From: Byssochlamys sp. IMV 00236
Taxonomy: Eukaryota; Ascomycota; Eurotiomycetes; Eurotiales; Thermoascaceae
DNA length: 64,000 nt
NCBI GenBank assembly: GCA_001931875.2
Contig: MSJH02000795.1
Location: 123,478-187,477, forward strand
Direction of reading: 5' to 3'
Shown: one piece after another, positions 1 through 11,747 of the stretch
Layout of the letters: the number at the start of each line of letters is the position of its first letter
Numbering within the stretch: position 1 is the stretch's first letter
The notes under the pieces: generated by a model
What the model saw: the letters and a program-made list of their open reading frames with translations, nothing else
The model's database searches: none
Told to the model about the DNA's origin: nothing
Program-made: the position numbers and the translations under genes

Positions 1-2467
1 CCTTCTCATGCATCGCTAAAGATAATGGCCAGACGGTCCGAAGCGAACCTAGTAATTACCCAAAAAAACTTACTCTGCAGTGGCGCGGGGAATCGCCCCC
101 CGTTTCATACAGCCGACTGGACTTTACAACCCACGTGGCAAGCATCACCTGCGCTGGACTTCTTTATTAGTTTAAGCTATTGCTTATGCTCCCTCAGATT
201 CTCAATCGGCCTGCAAGCTCTTGTGTAGGGAAAACTGGCGTTTATGGACGAAGGTAAGGTCGGAATCCAGCTTGACTATATCATCGCATATGCCGCGTCC
301 TCAGCACCTCATCTACAAATGCAGTGTGAAAATGTGTTATACACTCCATTGGTTGATATACGTGCAGATAGTAGCCAGCTGTTAGAGACAAGCTACTGAG
401 ATGCAGAATGCGCGCCGTATGTACTCTCGACGTGTGACGTGACGCATCGCATCGGAATCGGTTAATGACGATACCCGACTTGGACAAAAAGAAAAGGCTA
501 TGGTCAAGTTCTAACAGTTGCCTTATTATGGCTGAATATGAGCTGCTTCTTTGGTGAAGCGAAGTGTTTTCTGGTCAGATGCAGCGAGTGATGCTAAAGT
601 ACGTACAGTACATTCAGCACAGTGATAACCACTAGCCTTGCGCCTGGTATTAATGTTCAACCGATAGCTCATTGTCACTCTCTTATGCAACCGATCCGTT
701 ATGTCAATACATGAAGTTCCATTGGTGACTCACATGATCACTGTATCCAGATGATACAGGAAACTAGGCCGTGACATCGATACGAATCATTTCAGAAGTG
801 CTTCCCCAAGCCGAGTCAGTTGGGAAGATTTGTGGCTTAGTCCAGTACTCTACAGTAGGTGCGTCACTGATCTTCGCCCCGCATACCAAATAGGATAATT
901 AGTGCAGTACTCTATGCTCTGATGGAGATTGTTTCCTGTCTGCAACATTGATCCCAGATTGCTACAATCATCGATGACCGTGTTGCGGCTTCCCTGCTCG
1001 GTCCTGCAGCTTGCCGCTGTAGGTAGTTATACCTGTGGCGGGAGACTATCATGATCACCAGACCTGGAAAATGCGAAAAGAGAAATTACAGATCCACAGA
1101 ATATTGTTTACCTTCAGAAAATAATGATAGCTCTCTGCATGGCCGTTCTTACTTAGGGAGGGGGGCTTCGGATTGACATCCGGCCTCGTATCTCCTTTAT
1201 CGACGTCTGAGAGACATGGGTTGAGCCAATAATGTATCAAGTCAGGTATTTGCGACAGGTAGTTAGTTACATTCTTACCCCATACACCTAAAATCAGCTC
1301 AGCCGCAGGTGCAACAACTATGTTACTAGTAACTATACCGACACAGCGCTCTCCATATCACCTGGGGCTAATACCCCATGGGGCGACATTTTGTATGGAC
1401 AAACACCGAGACGGGCTCTAGAACAAATTCTAGAGCATTTTAATTCTTCGAATAATAACACTCTTACGCTGTTCTGTCCCGGGTCGGCGGAATCGTTAGC
1501 TAGGAGCAAGGATGATGTCCCCATGAATCAAGCCGTATCTCGGGCATTGCTTCGTTCTAGCAGACAAATCACCTATCATACCATGGCAATGGAGAAGAAA
1601 GAGATATACTACGCATGCTCCATTGCATAACTAGCTTGATAACCATTCTGGACCATATACTGATAACTTTTGCCCTAGTGTCCACAGGTTCTTCCATATT
1701 CGATGTGGCGCATTGTTGCGCAACATGCGGTGACGGATTACAATGTCTGATAACAGTACGGGGTACATATTCCTGTATGTTGAGTCTCGCATATTGCCGG
1801 CAATCTGGCTACTGTGATGCAGAAAACCATTAATCTTGCCACAATACGCGGAGAAGGTAGTACTGTACATACATCGTTGCAGTGCGGAACGCGAGTCTCA
1901 GCTTGACCGAAAATCTTACTTTATCCATCATCACTGCTGCCTTCACCATGGGGTTTACCTTCATTCAAATGAAATGACGAATGAATAATCTGTCCGTCCT
2001 TTGGGTAATCCGAGAGCTCATCCAGTTCAAATTTCGAGTTGCGCCTGTTCTCTCCGTGAACATGCGGTACCTACTTAACGGTCCAGCGACATTGGACAAG
2101 TCGAGATTCCTCTCCGAGACGGGCTTGCAGATAGTGGTCTCCTCGCAGACTTACATTGATTGCTTTTGAATAGATATACAAAAATAATGGTAAGAATCGT
2201 CTTCAGTACACTCACTGTAAATTAAGTTACTGTCTTTATGTTCTTCTCGAACAAGAGCGTTTGGTGGTACGATACCGATTACATAATCCGCACTGGACCC
2301 CCGACGCCAGCTTGCGTGGAGCTACTTTCCAGGCAGTCGTGAATCTTGCGATGAAGCTCCCCCGCGACATGACCCAAGCTCTCTGATTTCCATTGTCTAA
2401 CGAAATTAACGAATTGAACTGGGTTGATTTCATCGAGCTTCTTTCTGAGGGTGGTTGATTTACAAGC
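1..2467. other. Region with no supportable gene
   Basis: This 2.4 kb stretch has ordinary mixed base composition and only short open frames (under about 80 codons) that overlap each other on both strands. None has a recognisable domain or a convincing exon structure. I see no tRNA-like cloverleaf, tandem array or transposon protein. The last few hundred bases must hold the promoter and 5' leader of the vps26 gene that starts at 2468. The rest may be intergenic DNA, a decayed gene, or the tail of a gene lying outside the window. Confidence 0.5.
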
Positions 2468-4282
2468 ATGGCGTCCTTATTCTTCTCTACACCGGTCGAC
2501 ATCGACGTCGTGCTCGAGGATAGCGATGAGCGGCAGACGGTCGATGTCAAGCTCGACAAGGGACGCAGGGAGAAGGCCCCTCTGTACATGGACGGCGAGT
2601 CCGTCAGAGGTGCTGTGACCGTACGACCAAAGGATGGAAAGCGTCTAGAGCATACGGGAATCAAGGTGCAGTTCATTGGGTCAATCGGTACGCAGTATAC
2701 GGTGCATGCGCTTTCTTGCTGCACGCGCGCGATCCCTCCTTGAGGCTTTTGCAGTAACTACTGAAAGGCATTGGACTGACATCACGTACTTTTGCATAGA
2801 AATGTTCTTTGATCGCGGTAATCACTACGAATTCTTGTCTCTGGTTCAAGAACTCGCTGCTCCGGGCGAGCTCCAGCACCCGCAGACGTTCCCCTTCAAC
2901 TTCAAGAATGTCGAGAAGCAATACGAGTCTTATAATGGCATCAATGTCAAGCTACGCTACTTTGTCCGGGTGACGGTTTCGCGGCGCATGGCGGACGTCA
3001 TCCGTGAGAAGGACATCTGGGTCTACTCCTACCGCATGCCACCGGAGAACAACACCCCTATCAAGATGGACGTCGGTATCGAAGACTGCCTGCATATCGA
3101 GTTCGAGTACTCGAAGTCCAAATACCATCTCAAAGACGTGATTGTCGGGAGGATATATTTCTTGCTGGTGCGGTTGAAGATCAAACATATGGAATTGTCT
3201 ATCATTCGAAGAGAGACGACGGGCACGCCGCCCAATCAATATAACGAGAGCGAGACTCTGGTGCGGTTTGAGGTTGGTTTTTCGTCCTGATTCTTGTCTT
3301 GTTTCCGTAGCTGGTCATTTATAGATCAGTTGCTGACGTTAACTTTTGGCAGATCATGGATGGTTCTCCATCACGAGGTAAGAACACTGCCCCAGAAGTC
3401 TTGCATATAGGTTAGCAGGATCTACCGGATCTTATTCCTCCATGATGCTGTCCCTGGCGAGGGAATTCATTGTCAGTTGTATGAAGGCCGGTTGCTGAAT
3501 GAAGATCAGGTGAAACAATTCCAATCCGGCTGTTCCTTGGTGGATTCGACCTCACCCCGACATTCCGTGACGTGAACAAGAAGTACTCTACTCGGTATTA
3601 TCTGAGCTTGGTTTTGATAGATGAAGGTTAGTGATATGGTTCTGCCCTTCTTTTCCCCTTCCCGTCTGCTTGAACTTGGTGCAATGTGCACGGGTGCGGG
3701 GTCATTGTTTTAGGTGCCTGTCCTATGACGATTGATATCATCCGTTTACTGGCCGACATGAGCACTATTTCTGTCCCTCTCTTTGCGACTTGATGTGTGG
3801 CCGCCTCACCCGCGGTCGATACCCGACGGCAATTGATCTGCTCGCGCTACGGCAACGGAACCTTCGAGCTGGGCGTGGTTCACGGGAGGACCCCCCACGC
3901 TCCGAGCCCACATCTCCCCCACGTCTCCCCCACGTACCAGTTCATCTCCACTTTCGTTCAAAACTATAAACTTGCCTGTTTGGGCCTTCAATACCCACGC
4001 TCTCACGTGCGCAACGTTCCTAGGACTGCAAAGGAAACTATCGCCAGCAATATACTAATACCAGCTAACTCTTCTGCAGATGCTCGTCGCTACTTCAAAC
4101 AGAGCGAGATCACCTTATACCGTCAAGCCCCTGAGATCGCGACCACCCCACAGGTGGCTCAGCAACAGCAGATCCAGCAGGCTCATATGCAACAGCAGGC
4201 GCAACAGCCGCCACTGCCTGGGGCAGCCACAGCAGGTCCTGGAAGAGATTCAAACAACCAGCCTCGCGCAGTAGCCGCATAG
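2468..4282 (+). CDS. vps26: Retromer subunit Vps26
   Basis: This gene encodes Vps26, the arrestin-fold subunit of the retromer cargo-selective trimer (with Vps35 and Vps29), which returns receptors from endosomes to the Golgi. Five exons fit: 2468-2687, 2800-3272, 3353-3377, 3510-3626 and 4080-4282, all with GT-AG borders and compatible phases, giving 345 residues. Exon 1 starts MASLFFSTPVDIDV, the family's usual N-terminus. Exon 2 carries the conserved EMFFDRGNHYEF and FPFNFKNVEKQYESYNG segments and a SKYHLKDVIVG stretch. The short third exon gives IMDGSPSRG, and exon 4 gives FLGGFDLTPTFRDVNKKYS. The last 55 or so residues form a Gln/Ala/Pro-rich tail, as in other filamentous fungi. Intron 4 is unusually long (453 bp). 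The gene converges with mon2, another endosome-Golgi factor. Family assignment is secure; the exact intron borders are by inspection. Confidence 0.96.
3627..4079 (+). other. Long intron 4 of vps26
   Basis: This 453 bp GT-AG intron separates exons whose joined codons give LVLIDEDARRYFKQ, so the borders are constrained by the protein. Its other introns are 80-132 bp. It contains a duplicated ctcccccacgt motif near 3921-3942 and a CACGTG near 4005. It also holds an open frame running from 3797 into exon 5. I found no clear C/D-box or H/ACA snoRNA signature, and the open frame has no recognisable domain. Confidence 0.7.
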
Positions 4283-4858
4283 TGAGATTGCCGTTGCTAA
4301 AAACGGTTTCCTCTGCTCCCACTTCAGAGGAAATCCTCTTGCTCTGTTGTTTGGACTATACCCCGCATGAACGTCTCCTCCCACAATGACCGATGATTCT
4401 ACATCCCCTACATCTTGTGTGTTTGATTCTTTGATGCTTTTCGAAACGAATATCAACAGAATTCCCATGTACATAGCATTATTTGATCTTTTATCCTTTT
4501 TTTTATAGTAACCTGGTTTCCTGCTATTGGGCGGGGGCGTTTAATATTCCGCGTTGCCTTGTACTGTATATCTAGATTCGAAAAGGAAATGACCTTTTAT
4601 ATAATCCATCCGCGTATTACTACCCTTGGAAAAAAAAAAGCCATGCACGGAATCCAAATAATACTATGAAAACACCCACGCTGCTAGATGAGATGAGACT
4701 GCTCTACGATGACAGAACAATATCATGGAACATTACGCTTCACACTTCATTACAATATAAGAACAAAACGAGGCCGCCTTTCTTTGATCTACTCCTTTTT
4801 TTGTTACAAAGACGGACATACACACATACACGCACGCACTTCTTTCCTTTCCTCCATT
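4283..4858. other. Convergent 3' intergenic region vps26/mon2
   Basis: The 576 bp between two convergent stop codons hold T-rich and A-rich tracts (for example near 4494-4504 and 4629-4638) suited to 3' UTR and polyadenylation signals for both genes. No further gene is visible. Confidence 0.6.
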
Positions 4859-7800
4859 CTACTCCGAATCTGCTGCTTCCTCTTCTACTAAGCTGACTTC
4901 CTGTAGAATTTTACCTAGCGCTTCAAGAACTTTGCCGTCTTCTCTCTCCTTCCCCGCTACTTGGATGGCTTTCACGACAAGTGGATACATCCAGCCGAGG
5001 TGTTTCTTCTGACTAGCTCTTGGGGATGAGGATTGCGAAGGGGAAGCGAAGGCGGGGGCGTCTGGGATCGCGGCTGGTTCGCTGTTCAGCGCGAGTAGGT
5101 GGTGCAGGAGATGGAGTAGCTCTCGCCGTGCAGATGTGGGCTGTGGCATCAGACCACGCAGCGGCTGGTCGGCGATGTAAGATTTAATGGAGATGGCACA
5201 GCGCAGGATCAGGAAGGGAGAGATGGAGCGTGCGATGGAGACGCGACGAGGATCGGCCTCCTGGGCCGTGTGGTTGTCGTCGTCTTGCACGTGGCAGGCA
5301 GATGCGAGGTCAAAGAGAGTGTCTATGAGTACGTAGGCTATTTTCGAGCGGTGTGTAGGTGCCGGGTCAAATGTACGTCCAGGACGGACCTTGTATAGAT
5401 CGCGCAGCGGTTCGTCCAGCGCGGATCCTCGAGGGAGATCGAGCCGCTGTGGGGGATAAATGAGCGACGAGCGGAAAATTGCCCGTACGAAATCTCGACG
5501 GTGCTCGTCCTGAATAATGGAGGCTCCGAGAGATGGGATCACGAGGGATATTAGACGGTTGAAGGCACTGATATCAAAGGCTTCGTCGGAAAGGATTCTT
5601 TCAATGGTCAAATCAGGCCCCATCTCGATTCCACCGGACACGATCCCCTGAGCAATATCTACCACGCATCCCCAGAATCGTGCGACTTGAAGAGGATCGG
5701 CAGATTCATATTGCTTCTCAACGTATGGTACGGCAACTTGCAAGATATTCAATGCGGCGGTTGTTGATTTCTGCCACAGTGTGGGTTCGCGATCTTTGCC
5801 CTGCCATTCATACTTCCGGACTATCGGGTGTGCCAAGTGCTCCAGTGCGGTGCTCAAAGAACCATTCGTGAATATGTCCCTCTTGATCCCAAAGTCTGCG
5901 ATATACCAGCTAAGGAGTTCTATAGCGTTCTTCGAAAACGCGACGAAGCTCGGTCTACTCTTGTCTCTGTCTGGCGACCATTGAGACAGGGCAGAATCGG
6001 CAAACTCCGCAAGGTACTGAACGACAGCTGGTTGAGAGCTCTCCTTTTCCACACATACCACTTTGAGACAATCTATGACGTGAGCCTGGAGTGTCGACTG
6101 ATGGTCCGTGTCCACCGAATATCGTGAGCATACTGAATTCCAAACGCTAGCTCGCAAATTCTTGAGGACCTGCTCAATGCGCTCATCGGACAGCTCATCC
6201 TTGAAGAGGCGATATATCTGCTGGAATGACCGTAGATATGCTAGCAGGGCGTCTTGATTGGGGTTATCCAGGTCTAACGGGTCCCCGTCAGGAGCAGGGT
6301 GACCGACAACCCAAAGATCCCATGCGCGTTCGACAGCTCCCTTGCTAAGCGTCTCAGAATCCTGGGCACGGGCGAGGATTTCCGAAACACCCGAGAAGAT
6401 TGCTTCACTCAGCTCCAGCAATTTAACTTTGAGCAAAACTCCGAAATGTTGAACCAGTCGTTCCCACGACTGATCAAAATGATCATCTTTCACGACTGTA
6501 TCGAAAAACCCAGCAATCAAATTGGAAGACCCTTTCACCATGACCACAGCTGTTTCCATCCACTGGCTTTCCTCAGAGTGGGCCGGACTGGACGCATTGG
6601 TCACTTCCAACATCTTTGATTCAATATCTTCGAACATCACAAAAAGCACTCTATTCAGACATAGGTGCCAAGCCCTAGGAGAAAGCTGTTGTCCGTACGC
6701 GTCGAATATCCGCAGAAGCGTGCGAATAGCACTATTCCGGATTTCTAACCTAGAGTCGGTTGCCAGGTCGACGATCCGTAACAGTAGCAGGAGCCATAGC
6801 GAATTTCGAGAAACAAGCGTATCACTATCCTTGGCTAGTTTCGTGAGAGTCTCATCACTAGCGGAGGAGTCAACGTGTGTTTCAATTGAGAACTGCTCAA
6901 TTTGGCCCTGTAAGAAGTCGGAAACATTCCAGAAGAAGGAGGTCGTGGTGAGTGAAATATTGAAATCTTCATCTTGGGATGCAAACTTCGAAAACGATTC
7001 GACAAGCTCCAAGAAGCACGATGCCGGCAGAAGAGACAAAAAATCCGAAGCGACAAGCTGAAGCGACTTATACGCAGTGCGGACTAGCCGCGGCGATTTT
7101 GTCTTCAATGGTTGGGACTTCCCTTTGTTCGGTATGCTTTCTCCATCGTTTTCGGGAAGGTCTGGCTTATCAAAGACACTCGATATCAGGTCAAAGACAA
7201 GATCCCATCCGACAACAAAACTCTCCCCATACTGTTCGAGAATAGACTTCAATGTCTCCAGAGCCTGCTCATGGACGTCTATATCGGCAGCTTGAGAAGA
7301 GCCTGGAAGGCGTGTTCTCCATGCATAGAGGGAAGTCACTTGTGATTTGAGGGCTTCCAGATTTCTCAGTTGTATCTGATTCCTCAAAGAGATATCATCT
7401 TGATTTTCGGGTTTCATTGTCTGGAAGATAACATTGTTGAGTACCCTACTCGCCCTCAACCTTAAAGCAAGGTTGATATCCCCGTTCACGAGGACCAACT
7501 TAAGGTAATCAGTCAAAATACACCAAGAACGTCCGCCTTTATCTCCATCGGGGGAGGAAAGGCGAGCCAGGTTTGCCACAGTCAGCTCTTCCACCTTCTC
7601 CAGGACGAATCTCAGTTCGTCTTCCTGTACTTTGGCTTTTCCGAAGGTCATTGAGATACTGCGTGTGCTCTGATGGATCCGTCCCGTACGCCGAGCACGA
7701 GATGGAGACTGGGGAGAAGGAGATGGTTTGCCCGGTCCCGTGTCAGGAATGCCGTCCTCGCTGTCATTAGAGAGCTTAAGGAGAGCAGTAAGCATATCCT

Positions 7801-10243
7801 CAAATGAATTGTCCGGGTAGTCTCCCGTACTTTCAAACAGCTTTGCAGCTGCCGTTTGCACGGCGATGATTTCCGCTCCAAAATTGGCCTTTGGGACGTC
7901 GGTTCCAGAACTAGCGGCGTTTTCGTCATTGTTGTTTGCAGCTGCAGCTTGTTTTGTGGCAACTACAGCAGACACGCTCATGACCAGGTCTGCCCGTTGA
8001 AGGGTCTCAAGGACAATAGACCACGCTGCCCGATCCAGCGTTGGTCCTAGAGCAATCCCCAGGTTCAGCAGGGCCCGCAAACACAAGAGATTTCGAGTGC
8101 TTAGAGATACAGCAGTAGTGTCCAAAGAGCCTCCAGGAGTCGCAACGGGAGTAGAAGCACCATCTGTAAATTCACTAACGGACTTTTTCCTTTCTCCAGC
8201 ATATGATTCGGTCCCAGCTATGTTGAAAGGCCCGGCAGCCTTCGAGCTGGCAGCATCCGAAGGCATGGCTGCTTTCGCGAGTGTTGTGAGGAAAGCATCC
8301 CGAGGGGTGGATTGCCGAAGTAACCCAGCGACATGTGTCAGCTTTTGGAAAGACCGGACTAGATTATGATAGAAATCTGGGTCCAGTGCCGCATACAGGA
8401 AGGTTGAACAGGTCGCAAGGGCTGCAGGCCAACATGAATCGATGATACCCGCACAGGCCTTGATGGCTTCCAACTGAGGATGTGCATCTAGATCTAAGGG
8501 ATTGACTGGAACGGAGCTCTTCTTTGATAAAGATCCACGGCGCTTCTTCTTTCCCTTTAGGTCGGGAACGGTTAACGGAAGGATGAACTTTGCCAGGCCT
8601 TCAGAAAAGGAACTAATACAGTTAAGCACAAGACTGTAAATGTACGTCTCCGGGGGTGATGGCGCATCCGTCTTGTCGAGAAGCTCAATGTAAGGAGTGC
8701 GAACGATACTCCACTGGTTGCTGATTCCCGAAACATTCTCATCCGCTGAACTTACCGCGGTGCCAATCACTCCCGCCACACCACCAGCTTCAAGAGTGAT
8801 TTGATCCTCTGTCTTTGATCTTGAGTGTTGGATCCCAGATGGAATAGTGGACTGGTGACTGACACCTATCAGCGAAGGCTTTTCAGAAGCCAATCGAACA
8901 AATGACGCCATATGTTCTTTTAAGATATCCTTTCGCTTATCATTCGCGTCGTATAATAAGTAGATCGAACGGATAATCCCCGGTTCTGCATGCAATCCAC
9001 GAAATATCTCCATGCAAAGGACTCTCTTCCAAGGTGCGGATCCATCAGGTTCGCAAAGATGAATCAGGAGACCCAGGGCCATTTCACACTCAGCAACCAA
9101 AAGAGCCATATGCCGTTTCAGAAGAATAAGTAAAATGCGTGCAACCCTAACGGTCTGAGCGAAAGACTGTCTCTCTGAGAAACACCTCACGGTCAAGGGC
9201 ATCAGACGGTTCCGCAGCACTTGTGTCTGCTCTGGATGTGCATGAAAGAGACGGCCGCTATTGGACAAAATACCTTCAATGAGCTCTAGAACAAAAGTCG
9301 CCGGAAGAGATTTAACCTGGAGAAAGTCTGCTCTCTCCCCTTCCACCAGACGGCAGAGATCGTCCAGAATCTAGAGATATCCAATTAGTGAACAGTAAAA
9401 ACGGTGTAGCATACAGTACTCACTCGTAAAGCATCGTAAGCAGCAAGTCCTATGGTCAATTGCTCTCCCTCGACCCTGACGATTACCGTCGGTATTGAGC
9501 CAGGAGGTTTCCCTGAAGACATTAGTATACGTCTGGGCCGATCACGGGTCTATTTGGCACTGACTATCTTCATCCACGACCTTATCAAATGCCGAAATTA
9601 CTAACTGCTGTAGTGTGGCAGCCGCAGTATTCGAGACTGCAGCTGTCTTGCTAGCTTGCAAAATTGCACATATTTCCAATGTGCCTGCAAGAAGCTCTCC
9701 GCTCAATTCTTCAGAGTAACTGTGCAAAAGAGACGGTAGCGTCTGAAGTATCTTCAGCTGGACATCCAAATCTGCTGAAGTTAGATACGTCCGGATCATG
9801 GAGCAAGCTCACTTACTCAAACTCGTGGTCTCCCGCAGCCCAGCTAGAACGTCTTTCAGTCGCTCAGAAGGAAATGCCCGTGACGTCGCCAACCGTTGCA
9901 GACAGGAGACGCCAATAGCCGCGAGCCTTGCATTGCGAGTGTGACAGGAAAGAATGAACGGGGTAACAAAGTTTGGTCTCCGTATCAGATCTGATAACTT
10001 CTCAGCAACATGGTACAGATCTCGCAGTAATGTAGAAAAACAAACCAGCTGTCAATTGAGCTTCCGATGTCGAAGGCAATGCCTTCAGGTCACTGATAGA
10101 TTGCTCGGCTGCCTAGCTATACCATTAGCAATGACCCTGATAGAACGAGTAGATCGCATTCGTACATTGCGCAGTTCAGAGTTCTTCCTCTTTGATTCAT
10201 GTATCAAATTTGATAGCTCTGTCTGCAAAATCTGGGAGGTCAT
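4859..10243 (-). CDS. mon2: Mon2 endosome/trans-Golgi trafficking scaffold
   Basis: This gene encodes Mon2, a large peripheral membrane protein related to the non-catalytic DCB and HUS parts of the BIG/Sec7 Arf-GEFs. It acts at the trans-Golgi and endosomes with Dop1 and Neo1-type flippases. Six exons (reading 3' to 5' on the plus strand) fit: 10166-10243, 10046-10112, 9817-9990, 9565-9774, 9424-9512 and 4859-9370. The phases agree throughout and give 1,709 residues. The start MTSQILQTELSNLI is typical of the family. Exon 3 encodes FILSCHTRNARLAAIGVSCL and exon 4 LKILQTLPSLL, both hallmark DCB segments. The 1,503-codon last exon carries the rest, including a Lys/Arg patch (KGKKKRRG) near residue 475 and a Ser/Pro-rich linker. 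Introns are only 42-55 bp. The exon 4 acceptor has two candidates 3 bp apart (NAGNAG type). It is transcribed divergently from mms2. Confidence 0.94.
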
Positions 10244-10746
10244 CTCAAACCGCGTGGTTCATGATAGCATATCCCAGACTACTAAGTATAGCTGAGGAGC
10301 GCGAAGCCAGTTCTGCGTGTTGGATAGCCGCAGATAGTCGACCATGAAATGGTTTGTTACTCAGTGTAGAGGTAGCAGAGTAATGCCAGATTAGAGACTC
10401 AGTGGATTATCATCAATTCTCATATGCTGCAGCAAGCTAGGTGCTTCAGCATAGGGAGTTGGTTAAATTCTAAGAATGGACATGTCTACACAGTCGGGCG
10501 TGGTCTTCCGGCACCGCCAAGAGACCACCTGGGCATTTACAGGGGTCTTGCCATTCCAACCACGTGATCTGTTGTGCTTTGAGGTCACGTGGTTAGGCTG
10601 CCGCGGTCCTTGGCTTGCGTAGAGGCAATACAAAGTGGGCTGCTGCCCCTCTTTCATATCCTCCGATTATTTTACAGTCTCCGCCGCTTCCACAACTAAC
10701 CTGTGAACCTTTCTTTTGCTGAACCAGTTTCTTACCTTTAGTCATT
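10244..10746. promoter_or_regulatory. Shared divergent promoter mon2/mms2 with paired CACGTG boxes
   Basis: The 503 bp lie between two start codons facing away from each other. Two CACGTG boxes sit at 10561-10566 and 10586-10591 inside an imperfect inverted repeat (arms 10558-10568 and 10584-10594, one mismatch). CACGTG is the core site of basic helix-loop-helix factors such as Cbf1-type proteins. A pyrimidine-rich stretch precedes the mms2 start codon. That both genes use these boxes is inference. Confidence 0.5.
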
Positions 10747-11397
10747 ATGTCGGCCAAGGTTCCTCGCAATTTCAGGCTTCTCGAGGAGCTAGAGAAGGGC
10801 GAGAAGGGCCAAGGAGCGGGTTGGTATATTCAATGTTCCGCCGCGGGGGTATCAATGACTGATTTACAATTTTGAATTCGGCAGAGGCATGCTCTTACGG
10901 TCTGGCTGATGGCGACGATCTGATGATGACGAACTGGAACGGGACCATTCTCGGACCTCCGCACGTCGGTTCCCTAATTGTACCTATCTTCGTGGAAGCA
11001 AAGTACTGAGGACAAGCAGAGCGTGCACGAGAACCGGATATACAGTGTCAACCTCCACTGCGGAGACGACTACCCTGATAACCCTCCTACGATACAGTTC
11101 GTTTCAAAGGTGAACCTTCCGTGCGTAGATCCACGAACTGGAAAGGTACTAGTGTCCACAAAACTCCCCGGCGTGCGGAACATATATCTGACAATCAACA
11201 GGTGGACCCATCAAAGTTGCCCTGCCTTGCGCAGTGGAAGAGAGAATATACCATGGAGACTATTCTTCTTGAACTTAGACGGTATGGCTTGATAATTGTC
11301 CTCGCCGCCACGCTCTGGCTAATATAGAGATTTTAGATACATGGCTCTGCCGCAGCACAAGAAGCTTCCGCAGCCCCCGGAAGGAACGACGTTCTAG
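10747..11397 (+). CDS. mms2: Ubiquitin-conjugating E2 variant Mms2
   Basis: Mms2 is a UEV protein. It pairs with the active E2 Ubc13 to build Lys63-linked ubiquitin chains, for example on PCNA in error-free DNA damage tolerance. Five exons fit: 10747-10819, 10885-10964, 11020-11145, 11202-11281 and 11337-11397, giving 139 residues, the family's normal length. The protein starts MSAKVPRNFRLLEELEKGEKG, a typical UEV N-terminus. It contains ADGDDLMMTNWNGTILGPPH and HENRIYSVNLHCGDDYPD, and ends in PQPPEGTTF. As expected for a UEV, the conserved E2 block lacks the active-site cysteine and HPN motif, so it is a cofactor and not an enzyme by itself. All introns are 55-65 bp GT-AG. It faces mon2 across a shared promoter. 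Confidence 0.96.
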
Positions 11398-11747
11398 ACT
11401 CGTTTATCGAATATATGGCTCATAAGGTGAGCAGCCGGAGTCCTAACTCGGCTGTTTCTGAATTTCTTGTTGATATTGAAGAGCATGTATAAGTCTGCAT
11501 CACCGGGAAGCATTGGCGTTGGTTTTGTTGCTTTGGAGCGTATATCTCCGGTGGCTTCATAAATAAATTCTATATTTCTATAACGTAAACTGTCTAATCT
11601 TTAGACATATGTCATAGATGAATAGACCGAACTGACTACAAATTCATGATATCAATCACGTGACTGTGACTAAGATATGCGGAGAAGCTTCGGAGCTGTG
11701 GTCACGTCCGCCAACAATGTGACTATTTCCGACCTAATAATCTTCAG
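11398..11747. promoter_or_regulatory. mms2 3' end and promoter of the LYR gene, with ATCACGTGAC
   Basis: These 350 bp hold the 3' UTR of mms2 and the upstream region of the next plus-strand gene. A palindromic ATCACGTGAC sits at about 11656-11665, roughly 85 bp before the chosen start codon. It is a third CACGTG within 1.1 kb. An upstream ATG near 11677 opens a short frame, but the 29 bp gap to the gene start is too short for an intron. Confidence 0.4.

Noticed and set aside
1..2467. tRNA or other small RNA genes
   Set aside because: I looked for cloverleaf-like T-arm and anticodon patterns and found none that hold together; a covariance-model scan would be needed to be certain.
2236..2724. 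162-codon minus-strand open frame
   Set aside because: Overlaps the start and first exon of vps26 in antisense; composition follows from the coding strand.
6522..7061. 179-codon plus-strand open frame
   Set aside because: It lies wholly antisense to the long last exon of mon2, with Ser-rich composition and no domain; it is a shadow frame.
11677..11747. Upstream first exon of the LYR gene starting at the earlier ATG
   Set aside because: The only well-placed donor would leave a 29 bp intron, shorter than any other in the window; the ATG at 11748 directly gives the family-like N-terminus.
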